Below, one piece after another: positions 21,343 through 32,480 of a stretch of 64,000 nucleotides of DNA. How positions within the stretch are numbered: the first letter of the stretch is position 1; the number at the start of each line of letters is the position of its first letter. The notes below the pieces were generated by a model, which was given only the letters and a program-made list of their open reading frames with translations, ran no database searches and was not told the origin of the DNA. A program made the position numbers and the translations under genes. Source of the stretch: Rhizomys pruinosus (lineage: Eukaryota; Chordata; Mammalia; Rodentia; Spalacidae); assembly GCA_009823505.1 (NCBI GenBank), contig VZQC01000610.1:3769230-3833229 (forward strand), given 5' to 3'.

Positions 21343-22796
21343 TGCCCTGAATTTCTCTGAAACGTACTGCTGAAAGTGTTGCATGATATGATACTACTAA
21401 CAAAATTCATTTCTCAAATGGTTTATGGGCTTGGAAGTGAAATTTAAATGCCTAGAAGGTCTAACGCTGTCCTCCTCCTCTGGATACCAGAGGCAGCTGA
21501 GACTGTACATGGCACCTCCTTCAGCACCTGGTTCACACATGCTCTTCCAGCCTCTTGACTGTGAGGCTGCAGCATGGCTGCTGAGAATGCTGGCTGTGGG
21601 TCTCTCCACCCAGGAAGCAGCAAGTTAAATCCCGACCCCATCACTGTGCAGCCATCTGGCCCTGAGCTTGTTCTTGTCTGCTCCATGCCTCCTTCTGACT
21701 TCTCAGTCTAGGAACAGCACCTCCACCCCCAATCCCACCCTAGCTGTTCACTGAGCACTTAGAACAGGAAGCCTCAGCACTAGCTGCTCTTTGCCCTGGT
21801 TTATGGCAAAGAACATAGGCTTAGAAAGAGGCAGTATTTACTCAGAGCAAACAGTGGGTCACCCACACACTAGAACTGTAGTGGTGTCAAAGCCCGAGCA
21901 TCACTTCCTGGAAGAGGCAGGGAGCACAGCTGTCACAGAGCACAAAGCTACCTGGAGGCCAAGCTATCCTGAGGCAAGTGGATTTCTGCCACCCCGCTCT
22001 CCTCTGTATGTTCTAGACTCCCAGCCATGACTCTAATGAAACATCTTCCTTAACTTTTCTCTGCCTTGAACCTCGGTGAAGACTTAGTTGGGGAGGGTAT
22101 CAGGGCTCTGCAAGCTCAATGCCCTCACCTTCTGCCAAGATAACTACTGCACTGTGTTGAGCAGTGTCCCTAGCCATTCCTAGCATGGCAACCAGACCCT
22201 TCCCTTCACCACACATAGCCAAGTGTCCTCTAGAGAAGGAGACCACCTGAGAGGCCAGTCTCCCCTGGAATGAACTTGGCAGGTGCCCTCCCTCTGCCAC
22301 CACACACCTGTTTTCCTGTGACCCTCACAGTGAGCTATAGGAGCAACTTGTGTTACATTTGCCCACAGAAAACAGAAACCTGCTTCTGAAAGGGCAGTCG
22401 CCAAATCAACCATTAGGACCTGGAATATCTCATCCCACCCAGCACCCACAGGGCGAGTTCCTTAAAGACACAATAAGGGAGGACTCATGCTATACCTCCA
22501 CATTTGTACATTGAGGTCCCCACCTCAGGACCTCCACATGTGGCATTATTGGAGACAGGCTGATGGCGGATGTCATGAATTTAGAATGAGGCCACATCAG
22601 TGATGCCCTGCAGTTGTGTACCTGCCATCCTTATTAAAGGGGACAATTTGAACACAGAAGGACACACCAGGAGGGGACCGTGTGGGGACTGAAGGGGTGA
22701 TCTAGGTGACAATCTGCAACCTAAGCATCTCCCAAGATTGTTAGCCACTACCAATGCCAAGATTGAGGGGCCTGGGGCCCATGTTCTTGAAGGCTG
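21343..22796. other. Unassigned intergenic DNA, about 1.45 kb
   Basis: No recognised repeat or gene. Frames are below 90 codons and lack motifs. Confidence 0.45.
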
Positions 22797-23117
22797 TATT
22801 AGTTACTTTTGTGTTGCTGTGACAAATAGCTGACAGAAGCAATGCAAAGGAGGATGGGTTCACTCTGGCTCACAGTCTGAGAGGGTCGAGGCTATTATGG
22901 TGGGAAGGTGTGGCAGCATTCACAGCACCTGGTTATGAAGGGACACCTGCTCACACGGTCGTAGACATGCAGACAGCAATAGACAGGAGTTGGGCTGGGC
23001 AAACCTTCAAAAGCCTGTCCCTAATGTCTGACCTCTACTAGTAAGGATCCACCAAAGACTCCACAGCCTTTAAAGTAGTGTCACCCCATGGAGGGGGAGA
23101 GGCTCATGAACCCTCAT
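22797..23117 (-). mobile_element. MaLR-like LTR repeat, antisense
   Basis: 'gttacttttgtgttgctgtg', 'ggttcactctggctcacagt', 'ggctattatggtgggaaggt', ending near 'gtcaccccatgg'. Same family type as 3220-3585 and (opposite strand) 7561-7898. Confidence 0.7.
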
Positions 23118-23127
23118 ACTAACATAG

Positions 23128-23356
23128 AATCTGTAGGCATTGGCTGCTGGGAAAGGAGAAACAGTTTTCTTTAAGGGTGTGGCCCCTAGCATACCCCAGT
23201 GGATGGTCCCACACCCATACAAACCAGAAGTGGTGGGAGGGGTTGAGGGGGTGAGAGTGGATCTAGGAGACTTAGGGAAGGGTGGGGAGGAATATGATCA
23301 AAACAGTTTGTATGAAATTCCCAAATAATTAATAAAAGTATTATATTTTTTAAAAC
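23128..23356 (+). mobile_element. Rodent LINE-1 (Lx-like) 3' UTR end
   Basis: 'ctttaagggtgtggccccta', 'ccagtggatggtcccacacc', 'gtggatctaggagacttagg' and the end 'tatgaaattcccaaataatt' plus 'aataaaa', the usual end of old rodent L1 3' UTRs. It is from a different L1 lineage than the copies at 37.5 and 62.5 kb. Confidence 0.75.
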
Positions 23357-23580
23357 AACATCACCTGTTGGAGACCAAGTCTGTGAGGTCTCTATGTTGA
23401 GCCTAGGGCTGACCTGGTCTGCATAGTCAGCCATGATAATTCTAATGAATCAGATGCAGAATCAGATTATCATAACCCCAGATAGCCAGAGAATGTGTGG
23501 ACACCAGGTAGCATCAAAGTGTACTCAAGTCCCATTACCTAGGTAAACAGTGGACACTCATTCAGCAGAATAAGAAGACA

Positions 23581-23720
23581 GGTCAGCAAGATGGCTTGGC
23601 AGGTTAAAGGGGCTTGCCACAAAGCCTGATGACCGGAGTTCAATCCCTAGGATGCACATAGTGGAAGGATAGAGCCAATTTCTGTAAGTTGCTGCCAGAC
23701 TCTACAGATACACCATACCT
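23581..23720 (+). mobile_element. tRNA-derived SINE
   Basis: 'gtcagcaagatggcttggca', 'ggagttcaatccctaggatg', 'gctgccagactctacagata'. The CA-rich tail runs into the compound microsatellite. Confidence 0.8.
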
Positions 23721-23727
23721 CACACAG

Positions 23728-23761
<34 letters not shown>

Positions 23762-23781
23762 ACACACACATACACCATACA

Positions 23782-23851
<70 letters not shown>

Positions 23852-23852
23852 C
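23721..23852. repeat. (CA)n(TC)n(TA)n(T)n compound microsatellite
   Basis: Four simple tracts in succession: CA with TA interruptions, about 17 TC units, about 13 TA units, then a T17 run. Confidence 0.95.
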
Positions 23853-23865
23853 TTTATTTCTTTAT

Positions 23866-26693
23866 TAAAAAAGAAAAGGAGATGGTCCAAAGGTTTGATG
23901 CACCTTTTGTTTAAGACCTCATGCCCCCTGTCTCCTAACACCTTGTCCTCCACATCTACTAACAAGCCCAGTCTCTGGTCTCCTGATCCAAGGAAGAGCT
24001 TAACTTTACCTGATTTTATCTTAATATTTTTTCTAACAATTATAATAATACTAGATCAGTGTAAAAAAATTAAAGTACAGAAAAGCACAAAGAAGATAAC
24101 TGAAAAAAACTATCCAGCTGCAAATCCCAGAGCAGGCCAGCCTTCGGGAATGGGCCAGCCTTCAGGAATGGCGAGCTTATACTTTCTATTTTCTTCCATC
24201 TGTCAGATTCACACTTGAGCTGGAGTTGTGTGGATTCTACAGAGCTTCATCTTTGTACAAGAGCATCCAAGTGCCGTGAGGGAATGAAGCGAGTGGAGGT
24301 GCTGGACGCCCTGGGACTACCCTCAAGGTGTTCATACAGCTTCAAGCCTCATCTCTCCTCCCCTGCAAAGAGCATGGCCAACACTAAGAGCTAAGAATTC
24401 TGCCCTCCCTGCACAGAAGCAACCAAGAAAATGGCAGATGCCTAAAAACACACAGAGCTCTGCTGAGCAGGACAGGACAGAACAGGAAAGTGACATCCAT
24501 AACAAGCATGTGTCCTCTCCACTAAGAGAAACTGTCTATATATGACAGCTTGTCATAACTCTTCAGCCACTTTCAATCTGGAAGAAAATGTGAAAGACAG
24601 AGAAAACCACAAAGCTTGCATAGACTCCCTGTGCACAGCATACAATCCAAGCAGAAGTCTGCGTGCAGTCCCACATCCACTCTATTCCCTTCCTCCTTTG
24701 CTCTGAAGATGAAACCAAAAGCTGGCAGCTCATTGTGCTTTGTACACTTACTGCTAGAGCATGCCATATGGGCTGGGTCTTCTCCTAAGGGACTTGGTGA
24801 GTCCACAGTACATGGACACAGGGCCCACTCCGCCAGCTCATACTGTCAGCATCTTTTAAAGCTGTCTACGGGGTGCTTCCATGGATTACTGATTTGTCAA
24901 GTTCCTGGTACATGATCTTCTCCACACCTGGCTTGTCCTCAGTGGAACACCAAGTGGCTGCTCCAACTCAGGGTCTGGTTATTAACCTGAACAAGGCACT
25001 AAATGGTCTCAGAAATGTGGCCTGTTCTGACCACAGTGTGAACTGAGGGTCCACTAAATTCTAAGTATGGGGCAGAACCAGATCAGCCTCGGTCCCTGTG
25101 GGATGGCAGCAAGCCCCAGCCAATCAAGATGGACACATCACAGCAAGAATCAAGTTTCCCCAGGCTGTGAAGGCAACAGAGGCAGGAGGCCAATTATCAC
25201 CCTAGCATGCCATGCAGACAGACCCAGGGATAAACGCACTCCCATAACCCTCCAGAGCAAAAACGGGAGGAGAGCCATGCTCCCAGTAATGAATACACAT
25301 ATTCTATATTCTGTATCTACTGTGACAGACCCTGCTACAGCAGGCTCCTCTATACAAAGCCATCATCTGAAATTGTCTGCGCATCTGCATCTACTGGGCA
25401 CCACATTGGAGCAAAGGCCCTGTCATCACTGTGTAGGAGATATCAGTATTGGGGCTGGGGGGGGGGGGGACAAAGAGAAGACTGCAAAATCCAAGCAGCT
25501 CAGGGAGACAGAATGGGCTACTTAGCAATGGCTGCCCTGTGTCAGCCTGTACCAACTACTGAGGGGCAGCCACCAGCATCTCTTTCTGGCCCGGGGTTCA
25601 CTGGAGTCTGGTGGTTGAAAATGACTCTGGTCAAGACTTTTTGCCTTGATAATGAATGGCACATGCCATGGACCTGAAAACCATATCTTCCTCCCCCAGA
25701 TGACAGCTCACCAGGACACCATACCATTAGATGGAAGAGGAGAGAGACAGAGAAGGAGCCCAAGGAGTTCTGCAGGGAGGAAGCATGCTACAGACAGAAG
25801 CTGTGGGTGATGACATGGAGTGAGGACAGGCTAGAGGACAGTGAGATGCTGGTGTGGCTAGGCTGGACCAGCCAGGGGTAGAGCATGCACGGAAAGCTGC
25901 CAACGGTGGGTCCTGTGGACAGTGATAAGAACCTTGGATTTTATTCTGGGTGTGAGCTGTCTCTGAGCTATCTGACCCTTTTAATGCAGACTTGCATAAC
26001 ACAGAGCCAAAGCAAAGAGACAAAGGGAAGAGGAGAAAGACGAAGGGAGAACGAGCCAGCAGGTGACGGTAGCAGGCAGCTTCATGCCCGGGGCAAGAAC
26101 ATTGCACCCCCACCCACCCACAAAGGAAACCGCTCAGATACTATCAAGGACCTACTATGAACTGCAGCTTCTATACCCCTAGAATCTGTGGTCTCAGTAG
26201 ATTGTTCCCAGCCCTGGAAGTCCCGGCCCTGCAGTAGCATCTCTGGAACAGCGTGGGGTGGAGGCGTTTACCTTCTCCATTAGGAGCAGATGGCGCCTGG
26301 GGGTGCATGTGCCTGCACTTGCTCATATGAAACCAAAGCAATCACCCAAAAAAAGCGAATCAAGTCAGACAGAGTGGGCCTTCTGCCCAAGAGTCCCACT
26401 GGGCCTGCAAAGCTGCGGAGAGGAGAATTAAGACAAGGTGCTGGCAGGGCGGGAGGGTGGCGCTAGCTCTTTAGCACAAGCTGCTGGAAGCAGCAGCCGG
26501 AGCCGCCTAGGCATATGTGGGCGCCACATGCCATAAATGAAGCCCTGAATCCTGAATGCGTCACACCAGGAGAGAGATTACAAGACGGTGGGTTTCCATC
26601 ACAGCCGGCAGGCACAAGGCCAGGAGTCAGAGGCCTTCCCAGAGAAAACCCACTGACACCGCAGCTCAGCCAGGGCCAAGGACAAGGAGGAGC
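23866..26693. other. Unassigned intergenic DNA, about 2.8 kb
   Basis: The longest stretch in the left half with no recognised interspersed repeat. It contains a two-copy 18-bp repeat (GGCCAGCCTTCRGGAATG at 24135 and 24153), a G13 run at 25457-25469, and a GC-richer patch near 26440-26560. Frames up to 152 codons (25067-25525) show no recognisable domain. Confidence 0.45.
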
Positions 26694-26840
26694 CCACCAT
26701 GGTGACCTATGCCTGAAATCCCAGAACTAGGGAGCTGAGACAGGAGGATGGTCATGAGTTTGGGTCAGCCTGGGCTATGGCTACAAAGTTCAGGGTTAGC
26801 CTAGGCTAGAGTGAGACTATCTTGAAAGAGAAGGAGAGAG
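26694..26840 (+). mobile_element. Diverged B1-like SINE
   Basis: 'catggtgacctatgcctgaa', 'atcccagaactagggagctg', 'agacaggaggatggtcatga'. The body is partly duplicated, and a GA-rich tail follows to about 26850. Confidence 0.65.
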
Positions 26841-26850
26841 AGAGATTTTG

Positions 26851-27305
26851 AAAAAATAAGTAAAGGATGAGTGGATGAGACCTGGAGGGAAGTGGGAGGA
26901 GAGGCTGGTTCTGCCCAAAGTGTGGAGGTCAGAATCGGCCTCACCGCACAGGCCACAGCCTGGGGCCCCTCTGTATGCCGTGACCTCAAACCCATCACTC
27001 CAGCTTTCTGAGGCTTCTCTGTTTTCTGGTTTATAAAACAGGGTGACATAACGGACTCAGGGCACAGCTGTGCTGACAGGTTTTATTGGATTAGCTTATG
27101 GGATACTCTGGGGACAATGACTGGAAAATAGCATTTAATAAGTGCTAGTTACAATCACAGCTGCCCCACAGTGACTATTGTTGTTATCAATATTATAGTC
27201 ACCATAATCAGAAACCATCAAAACCCTGTCAGGGACTGTGAAAGGGAAGCCACGCCCTTTTGTCCTCTGCCTACACACACAACTGACTTCAGAGAACTTC
27301 CTTAA
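26851..27305. other. Unassigned intergenic DNA
   Basis: No recognised repeat or gene. Confidence 0.45.
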
Positions 27306-27319
27306 AAAAGAACGGTGAG

Positions 27320-27562
27320 AGTGGGGCTGGAGAGATGGCCTAGCGGTTAAGAGCACCGACTGCTCTTACAGAGGACCCGGGTTCGATCCCCAGCACCCAT
27401 ATGGCGGCTGAGAACCGTCTGAAGCTCCAATTCCAGGAGAACTCCAGCTCCAGGGGAATCCGAGACCCTCTTCTGACCTCCGCGGCGTTGCACGACACGG
27501 GTGCACAAACTTGCATGCAGACAGTACATTCATACACATACAGAAATAAATAAAATTAATAA
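27320..27562 (+). mobile_element. Young B2-type SINE next to an assembly gap
   Basis: Full head and body of the young subfamily, including the 17-bp internal duplication, up to an AATAAATAAAATTAATAA tail that enters the gap. The left flank AAAAGAACGGTGAG (27306-27319) recurs beyond the gap as AAAAGAATGGTGAG (27767-27780). Confidence 0.93.
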
Positions 27563-27717
27563 NNNNNNNNNNNNNNNNNNNNNNNNNNNNNNNNNNNNNN
27601 NNNNNNNNNNNNNNNNNNNNNNNNNNNNNNNNNNNNNNNNNNNNNNNNNNNNNNNNNNNNNNNNNNNNNNNNNNNNNNNNNNNNNNNNNNNNNNNNNNNN
27701 NNNNNNNNNNNNNNNNN
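27563..27717. other. Assembly gap (155 Ns)
   Basis: Run of 155 N. Any frame that crosses it is meaningless. By the flanking target duplication the gap lies inside the B2 insertion. Confidence 0.99.
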
Positions 27718-27766
27718 TGGGGTAACAGGGGGCCCCTGTGAAAAAAAAACAAAAAAAAAAAAAAAA
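27718..27766. repeat. A-rich insertion tail after the gap
   Basis: 'ggggtaacagggggcccctg' then 'tg' and an A-rich run to the right-hand target duplication. The GC-rich part is not B2 sequence; its origin is unknown. Confidence 0.6.
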
Positions 27767-27781
27767 AAAAGAATGGTGAGC

Positions 27782-27915
27782 CCAATGTGGTGGCTGGCAC
27801 CTATCACCCCATCACCCCGGCATTCAGGAGGCCAAGGCAGGAGGAGAGTTCCACAAGTTCCAGGGAAGCCTGGACTACATAGTGACTAGAATAAGACCCT
27901 GCCTTATATAAAAGG
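27782..27915 (+). mobile_element. Diverged B1 SINE
   Basis: 'cccaatgtggtggctggcac', 'ggcattcaggaggccaaggc', 'agcctggactacatagtgac', then an A/G-rich tail. Confidence 0.75.
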
Positions 27916-28074
27916 AAAAAAGGGAGGGAGGGAAGGAGGAAGGACTGTGAGAGGTGGAAGCAGGGTGGGTCTGAGGCCTACAAGGGGGCTCAGAGTTAGA
28001 GTGGCATCTTAGTGAGTATTCATTCCAACGGGCCTGTGCTTTCCCTGCCTCCAAAGTGTCCTGTAGCTGGAGAT

Positions 28075-28470
28075 ATCCTTCTAAAGCATCTTTATAGAGT
28101 CACTTCTCTGCTCAAGAATCCCTAATGGCAACCACTGCTGACAGTAAACTCACCTCTGTGAACTTACACAGCTTTGCCCCAACCTCGCCTGCCTGCCCGG
28201 CCCCTCTTGTTCTACCCATGCTCACCTTCACTCTCCTGGCCACAGCCAGCACACCTTTATCCTGTCTCTCAAATATCACAGACATCTAGCTTACCCTCAT
28301 CCCTCTGCCTGTATATTCCCCCACCCCAGACCTTTCTTCTGCCTGGCTATTTCTTAACATATGCTCTTCCAGGCCAATGCCATCTTCTCAGAGAGGCCAC
28401 CTTCCCCATCAGACTCTCAGTATCCTCTACCCCATTGCTCTGCATTTCATTAACATAGTCACAGCTGCAG
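28075..28470 (+). mobile_element. L2 LINE 3' end
   Basis: Matches the L2 3' consensus layout: 'gtcacttctctgctcaagaa' (cf. actcccctgctcaaa), 'cagctttgccccaacctcgc', 'tcttctgcctggctatttct', 'cagagaggccaccttcccca'. Ancient and non-coding. Confidence 0.72.
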
Positions 28471-28855
28471 AGATGCATCTGAAACCCTGAGGTCAAGTGT
28501 GTGTTGGGTTTCAGAACGCCTAGATCTATAAGATGTACATGGGGCATAACTAGCACTCCCAGCAGGTCTGACAGGGTTTCGTTATTTAATCTACTAGTGA
28601 TTTCTTCAGTGACATATGAACACAAGCTGAGCAGGCTGGAGAGCATGAAAAATTATCTTATTTCCATTAGGTTCGAATTTTAGCAATAAGTCCAAGATCC
28701 ACACTGTGGTGAATGGCCAGGGGCACAGGTCTGTCCTCTGCTTTACTGGTTTGCAGGGTGGGAGCAGCAGGGTCTTCCTCTTAGGATTGCTACTATGGCA
28801 ACAGAAAATGGCCCTAAAGGTCCCTGACACCTAGCAGGTACTTTTTAAGTGTTAT
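28471..28855. other. Unassigned intergenic DNA
   Basis: No recognised repeat or gene. Confidence 0.45.
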
Positions 28856-28856
28856 A

Positions 28857-28902
<46 letters not shown>
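28856..28902. repeat. (GT)n microsatellite
   Basis: About 21 pure GT units directly next to an antisense B1; probably expanded from its tail. Confidence 0.95.
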
Positions 28903-28904
<2 letters not shown>

Positions 28905-29037
28905 AGACAGAGTCTCCTCGTAGCCCCAGCTGGCTTAGAACTCACTATGTACACCAGGCTGGCCTTTAACTCACAGAGATCTGCCTGTCTCTGCCTCCTG
29001 AGTGCTGGGATTAAAGGCATGTGTCACCACCCCTGGC
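28903..29037 (-). mobile_element. B1 SINE, antisense
   Basis: 'gagacagagtctcctcgtag', 'acaccaggctggcctttaac', 'ctgggattaaaggcatgtgt'. Confidence 0.92.
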
Positions 29038-29061
29038 TTATTGTGTTAATTATGTCGTTAT

Positions 29062-29210
29062 ATCATCATCACCATCACCACTATTAGCATCACCACCATT
29101 ACTATCAGAATCACCATCACTATCATTTCCATCAACATCATTAACATCAACATCATCATCACTATCACCTTCATTATCACCATCACTATCATCATCAACT
29201 TTATCATTGT
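29062..29210. repeat. (CAT/CAC)n imperfect triplet array
   Basis: About 150 bases of ATC/ACC triplets with scattered ATT/AAC variants. It is the first of three such arrays in the window. Confidence 0.92.
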
Positions 29211-29526
29211 GAAATGGCACATGCCAAGTGGAGTTGAGCAGGGAAGGAGTCCTCTGAATTAATGAAGCCTTTTAAAAGGATTGGATAAAATGGAGAGGCT
29301 TGTCTTTCTTCCTGCTTTTCCAGAAGCAGTCAGAACCTCAATGAATAGGGTTACACACCTCCATCTCACACCAGGCAGGAGCTCATCTCTGTCACACTTT
29401 GTCTTTCTAGTATCAACACATCTGGAAATGAGGGGCTTTTAAATTTTCAAATTAGTCCTTCTTAAAAACCTAGAAATATTACACAAGTCTCACTTTCTGG
29501 GTTCTGTTTAAAATCAAAAGGTATGG
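29211..29526. other. Unassigned intergenic DNA
   Basis: No recognised repeat or gene. Confidence 0.45.
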
Positions 29527-29696
29527 AGTAAAGGACCCGCCTCCAGGACAAATCAGAGAGTAAAGGACCCACCTCCAGGATGGATCAGAGAGAGAGTTAA
29601 AGAAAGGACCTGCCTCCAGGATGGATCAGAGAGTAAAGGACCCAGCTCCAGGATGGATCAGAGAGTAAAGGACCTACCTCCAGGATGGATCAGAGA
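29527..29696. repeat. 32-bp minisatellite, five copies
   Basis: Units begin AGTAAAGGACC and end CCAGGATGGATCAGAG. Three units are 32 bp and two are slightly longer (extra GAGA or AAAGA). Not similar to any interspersed repeat I recognise. Confidence 0.93.
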
Positions 29697-30349
29697 GTGT
29701 AAAATATTTTCAAATAGATTACAATAGAAAGGATTAAGGAGAAAGCAGATAGATGACAGAGAAAGGACTAAATACCATATATACATATATGTAAATACAT
29801 ATTTCAAAATCAAAAAAATAAAAAGGTACAATACCCATAAGCTGATAAGTTCTGCTGGTGCTGGGCCAAACCGAGAGCTATTCCCTATGACAATCAAGCT
29901 ATGGTAAACCTCGGTCCCCTGTATGTATACCATCTCCTCTAGCCTGGTCTGCTCTTTCCTTCTTGACCCTCCCCCCATTGTAGGCTTTGAGTCTGTACCC
30001 TAAGATTGTAAGAACAAAGAGTCAACTGGAAAGAATTAAGTTCAAGTTTGGGAATGGCTACCTCCTCTGGAATTGGTCAGGTCTGACTTCCCTAGTATCC
30101 AAGTAGGAAACATTTAGTGGGTGTTCTCCTATGAGGTCACTGCATTTTAAGGCTGGCTGATCCTTGGGGAACCTACAGACTAACATGAAGTCAGGAGGGA
30201 CTTCCCCCCTTCCTGGCCCACACAGTTGAGTGGCAGCTCCCATCACTCTGCTCAGCACTGGGGGGTGGGGGCACCTTGTCAATGTCACCCCTCCTTCCTC
30301 CTCCCTCCCATGCAACCCTTTGGTCCCTTGGGTAAGATGTTCAGGCTCC
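29697..30349. other. Unassigned intergenic DNA
   Basis: AT-rich at first (29700-29830), then unassigned. No gene recognised. Confidence 0.45.
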
Positions 30350-30500
30350 TCAACCCTCAGAACACCTGGTGCTATTCACATTCCCACCCTGTGAGAAATG
30401 CTCCTCTTCCTAGGTCATCGTCCAACTGCTCTGCAGCCTCAATGCCCAGCTCAGGTCCTGCACCCTCCAGAAGCCTTCTTTCTCCATCTAAGCCTCCAGC
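30350..30500 (+). mobile_element. L2-like 3' fragment
   Basis: 'ggtcatcgtccaactgctct', 'gcccagctcaggtcctgcac', 'ctccagaagccttctttctc' follow the L2 3' order (cc(a/t)actcat, cagctcaaatg, ggaagccttccctga). Weak. Confidence 0.5.
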
Positions 30501-30664
30501 CCTCTTTTACTCTGTGCCCCAATCCTCACACAAACAGGCCCCTTCCTTCAATGCCAAATCCACACCCTATGCATTCCATTCATTTAGGAATATTTTTATA
30601 GAGATCAGTTAACTTTCTCATGACATTTTATGAAATAAAATCACATTCCAGGACAATAATTTGA

Positions 30665-30741
30665 CCATTTCACCATCACCACCATCACCATCATCACTAT
30701 TACCATCTACCACTATCATCATCATCATCATCATCTCCATT
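30665..30741. repeat. (CAT/CAC)n triplet array
   Basis: About 77 bases of CAC/CAT triplets with a purer (CAT)8 end. Confidence 0.92.
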
Positions 30742-31576
30742 ACATACAGTGAAGAACTAGTATCATCCCCTCTAAACAGTCACCATAAACATAAACAAAA
30801 TGAGCTGCTGTCAGAATTTAGTCAGGCATTACTTGCTGGTCACCATGTGTCACCAGGACCTGCTCTTCATGCAGCAGCTCACAGGTGGAGCTCTGCCAGA
30901 AAGCAGCTGAGATGACAACAAAGACAACCCAGAGACCCTCCAACCAACCCTCAGGACCAGAGGTCTTGCAGGAATGGGAATTGGTGCCATGTAATTCCAC
31001 ATCTCGTAACACACTAGGGACGTGTGTTATACATCACATTCATGTTGTCGCCAGAATTTAGTATACTGCTCTGTCCCAAGCCTTTTGAGAACTAGGCACT
31101 TCTTGTTTCCTTCCCGAATAACAGTGAGCTCACAGCTTCCCTAGGTCTCTGTGAAAGTGCCTAGTGATCAACACGACTCATAGAAGAGATTCAGCAGGCA
31201 CTTTATTAAACTGCTGTGATTGAAATTCTTCCTTGCTACCTGTGAGTCCCCCCCCCCAGGAGGGGTGTTGTAATAATAGAATCAGGGATTCCTTCTGAAA
31301 TTAATCTCTCCTGGACCTGTGGGCTGGCATGCTTGGCTAGACCCTGGGGGGCTGTCTTCTGTCCTCAGCCCTCTCTGAGAAAGCTGTTGACTCCTTGCTG
31401 ATCAGATGTGCTACCTAGAGACTGAAAAATCAATGTGCTGATCCCCAGGGACTGCAACTTAATATTCCAGATGCATTCAGTGCAGCAACATGGCACAGCA
31501 ATCCCTTTCCGGAAAATCCTGGCTCATCCCAGAGAGGCAACCTGACTGCCTTAATGAAGAGATTCTGACATGGGAG
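30742..31576. other. Unassigned intergenic DNA
   Basis: No recognised repeat or gene. A C9 run lies near 31248. Confidence 0.45.
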
Positions 31577-31732
31577 TGTAGGGAGATAGCTCAGTCAGTA
31601 AGGGGACCTGAGTTCCATCCCTAAAGCCATGGAAAATGCCAGGGGAGGAACCCTGGGGCTTGCTGAGCAAGTGGCCTAGCTTACTTGGCAAGTTCTAGCC
31701 CAATGAGATACTGTCTCAAGAAACAAAAAAAA
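31577..31732 (+). mobile_element. B4-like SINE
   Basis: 'gtagggagatagctcagtca', 'gacctgagttccatcccta', 'gagcaagtggcctagcttac', 'gatactgtctcaagaaac' and an A-tail. Internally shortened. Confidence 0.68.
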
Positions 31733-31734
31733 AC

Positions 31735-32274
31735 AGCCAGGTGTGGCAATGCATTGCCTTTTGTGCTGGATAGCTTTAGTGTCAACTTGACACACCTGGG
31801 TTGAGGGAGCCTCAACTGGGGAATTGGCTCCATTGGATTGGCCTGTGGAGTATTGTCTGATTGTCGAGCAGTGTGAGAGGGCCCAGCCCACAAGAGTGGT
31901 GCCACCCTGGGCAGGTTGTTGTGTACTGTATAAGAAGGCGGGGTGGGCATGAGCCAGGAGCGCAAGCCAGTGAACAGCATTCCTCCATGGCTTGTGCTTC
32001 AGCTCCTGCCTCCAGGTTCCTGCCCTGAGTTCCTGCCTTGGGCTCCCTAAGTGTGAACTGTGACCCAGGAGATGTGAACTGAATAAACCCTTTCCTCCCC
32101 AAGTTGGTGTTGGTCAGAGTGTTTTGTCACAGCAATGGAAGACAAACTAGAACATCTTTTAATCCCAGCACTGTGGAGGCAGAAGCAAGTGGACCTCTGT
32201 GAGTTTGAAGCCAGCCTGGTCTACATAAGCAAGTTCCAGGTCAGCCAGGGCCACATACTGTCCCCAAAATAAAA
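31735..32274 (+). mobile_element. B1 SINE split by a later insertion
   Basis: The B1 head (31735-31762, 'agccaggtgtggcaatgcat') resumes at 32154 with 'ctttt' then 'aatcccagcactgtggaggc' and continues to the A-rich tail at about 32274. The two halves fit together across the medium-reiterated element between them. Confidence 0.85.
31763..32153 (+). mobile_element. Medium-reiterated MaLR-like element, copy A
   Basis: About 390 bp. The 5' end is GTGCTGGATAGC, followed by the near-palindrome GTGTCAACTTGACAC, a TATA-like 'actgtataagaagg', the poly(A) signal in 'gaataaaccctttcc', and the 3' end 'gacaaactagaac'. Near-identical over its length to the copy at 41691-42098. Its layout resembles an LTR; family name not assigned. 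Confidence 0.85.
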
Positions 32275-32334
32275 CTAACAATAACAACAAAAAGCAATAC
32301 TTAAGGCACCGAAGGAACCACACCCATGGTTGTC

Positions 32335-32480
32335 CATTGGACTCTACATTTATATGCACAAATGTGTACCTGCACACACATGAACAAACATATACACAGA
32401 GATGTATACAAAGAAAGATTATCACACAGACACATATATGCACACACAGACATGTTCACAAATGCATGCTCATAAGCCCA
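32335..32480. repeat. Degenerate CA-rich tract
   Basis: Imperfect CACACA/ACATAC sequence, possibly a decayed SINE tail. Confidence 0.7.

Noticed and set aside
27366..27800. Frames spanning the N gap
   Set aside because: They contain undetermined residues and B2 sequence.
29062..29210. CRISPR-like or regularly spaced repeat array
   Set aside because: Triplet microsatellite in a mammalian genome, with no repeat-spacer structure. The 32-bp and 64-bp arrays also have no spacers.
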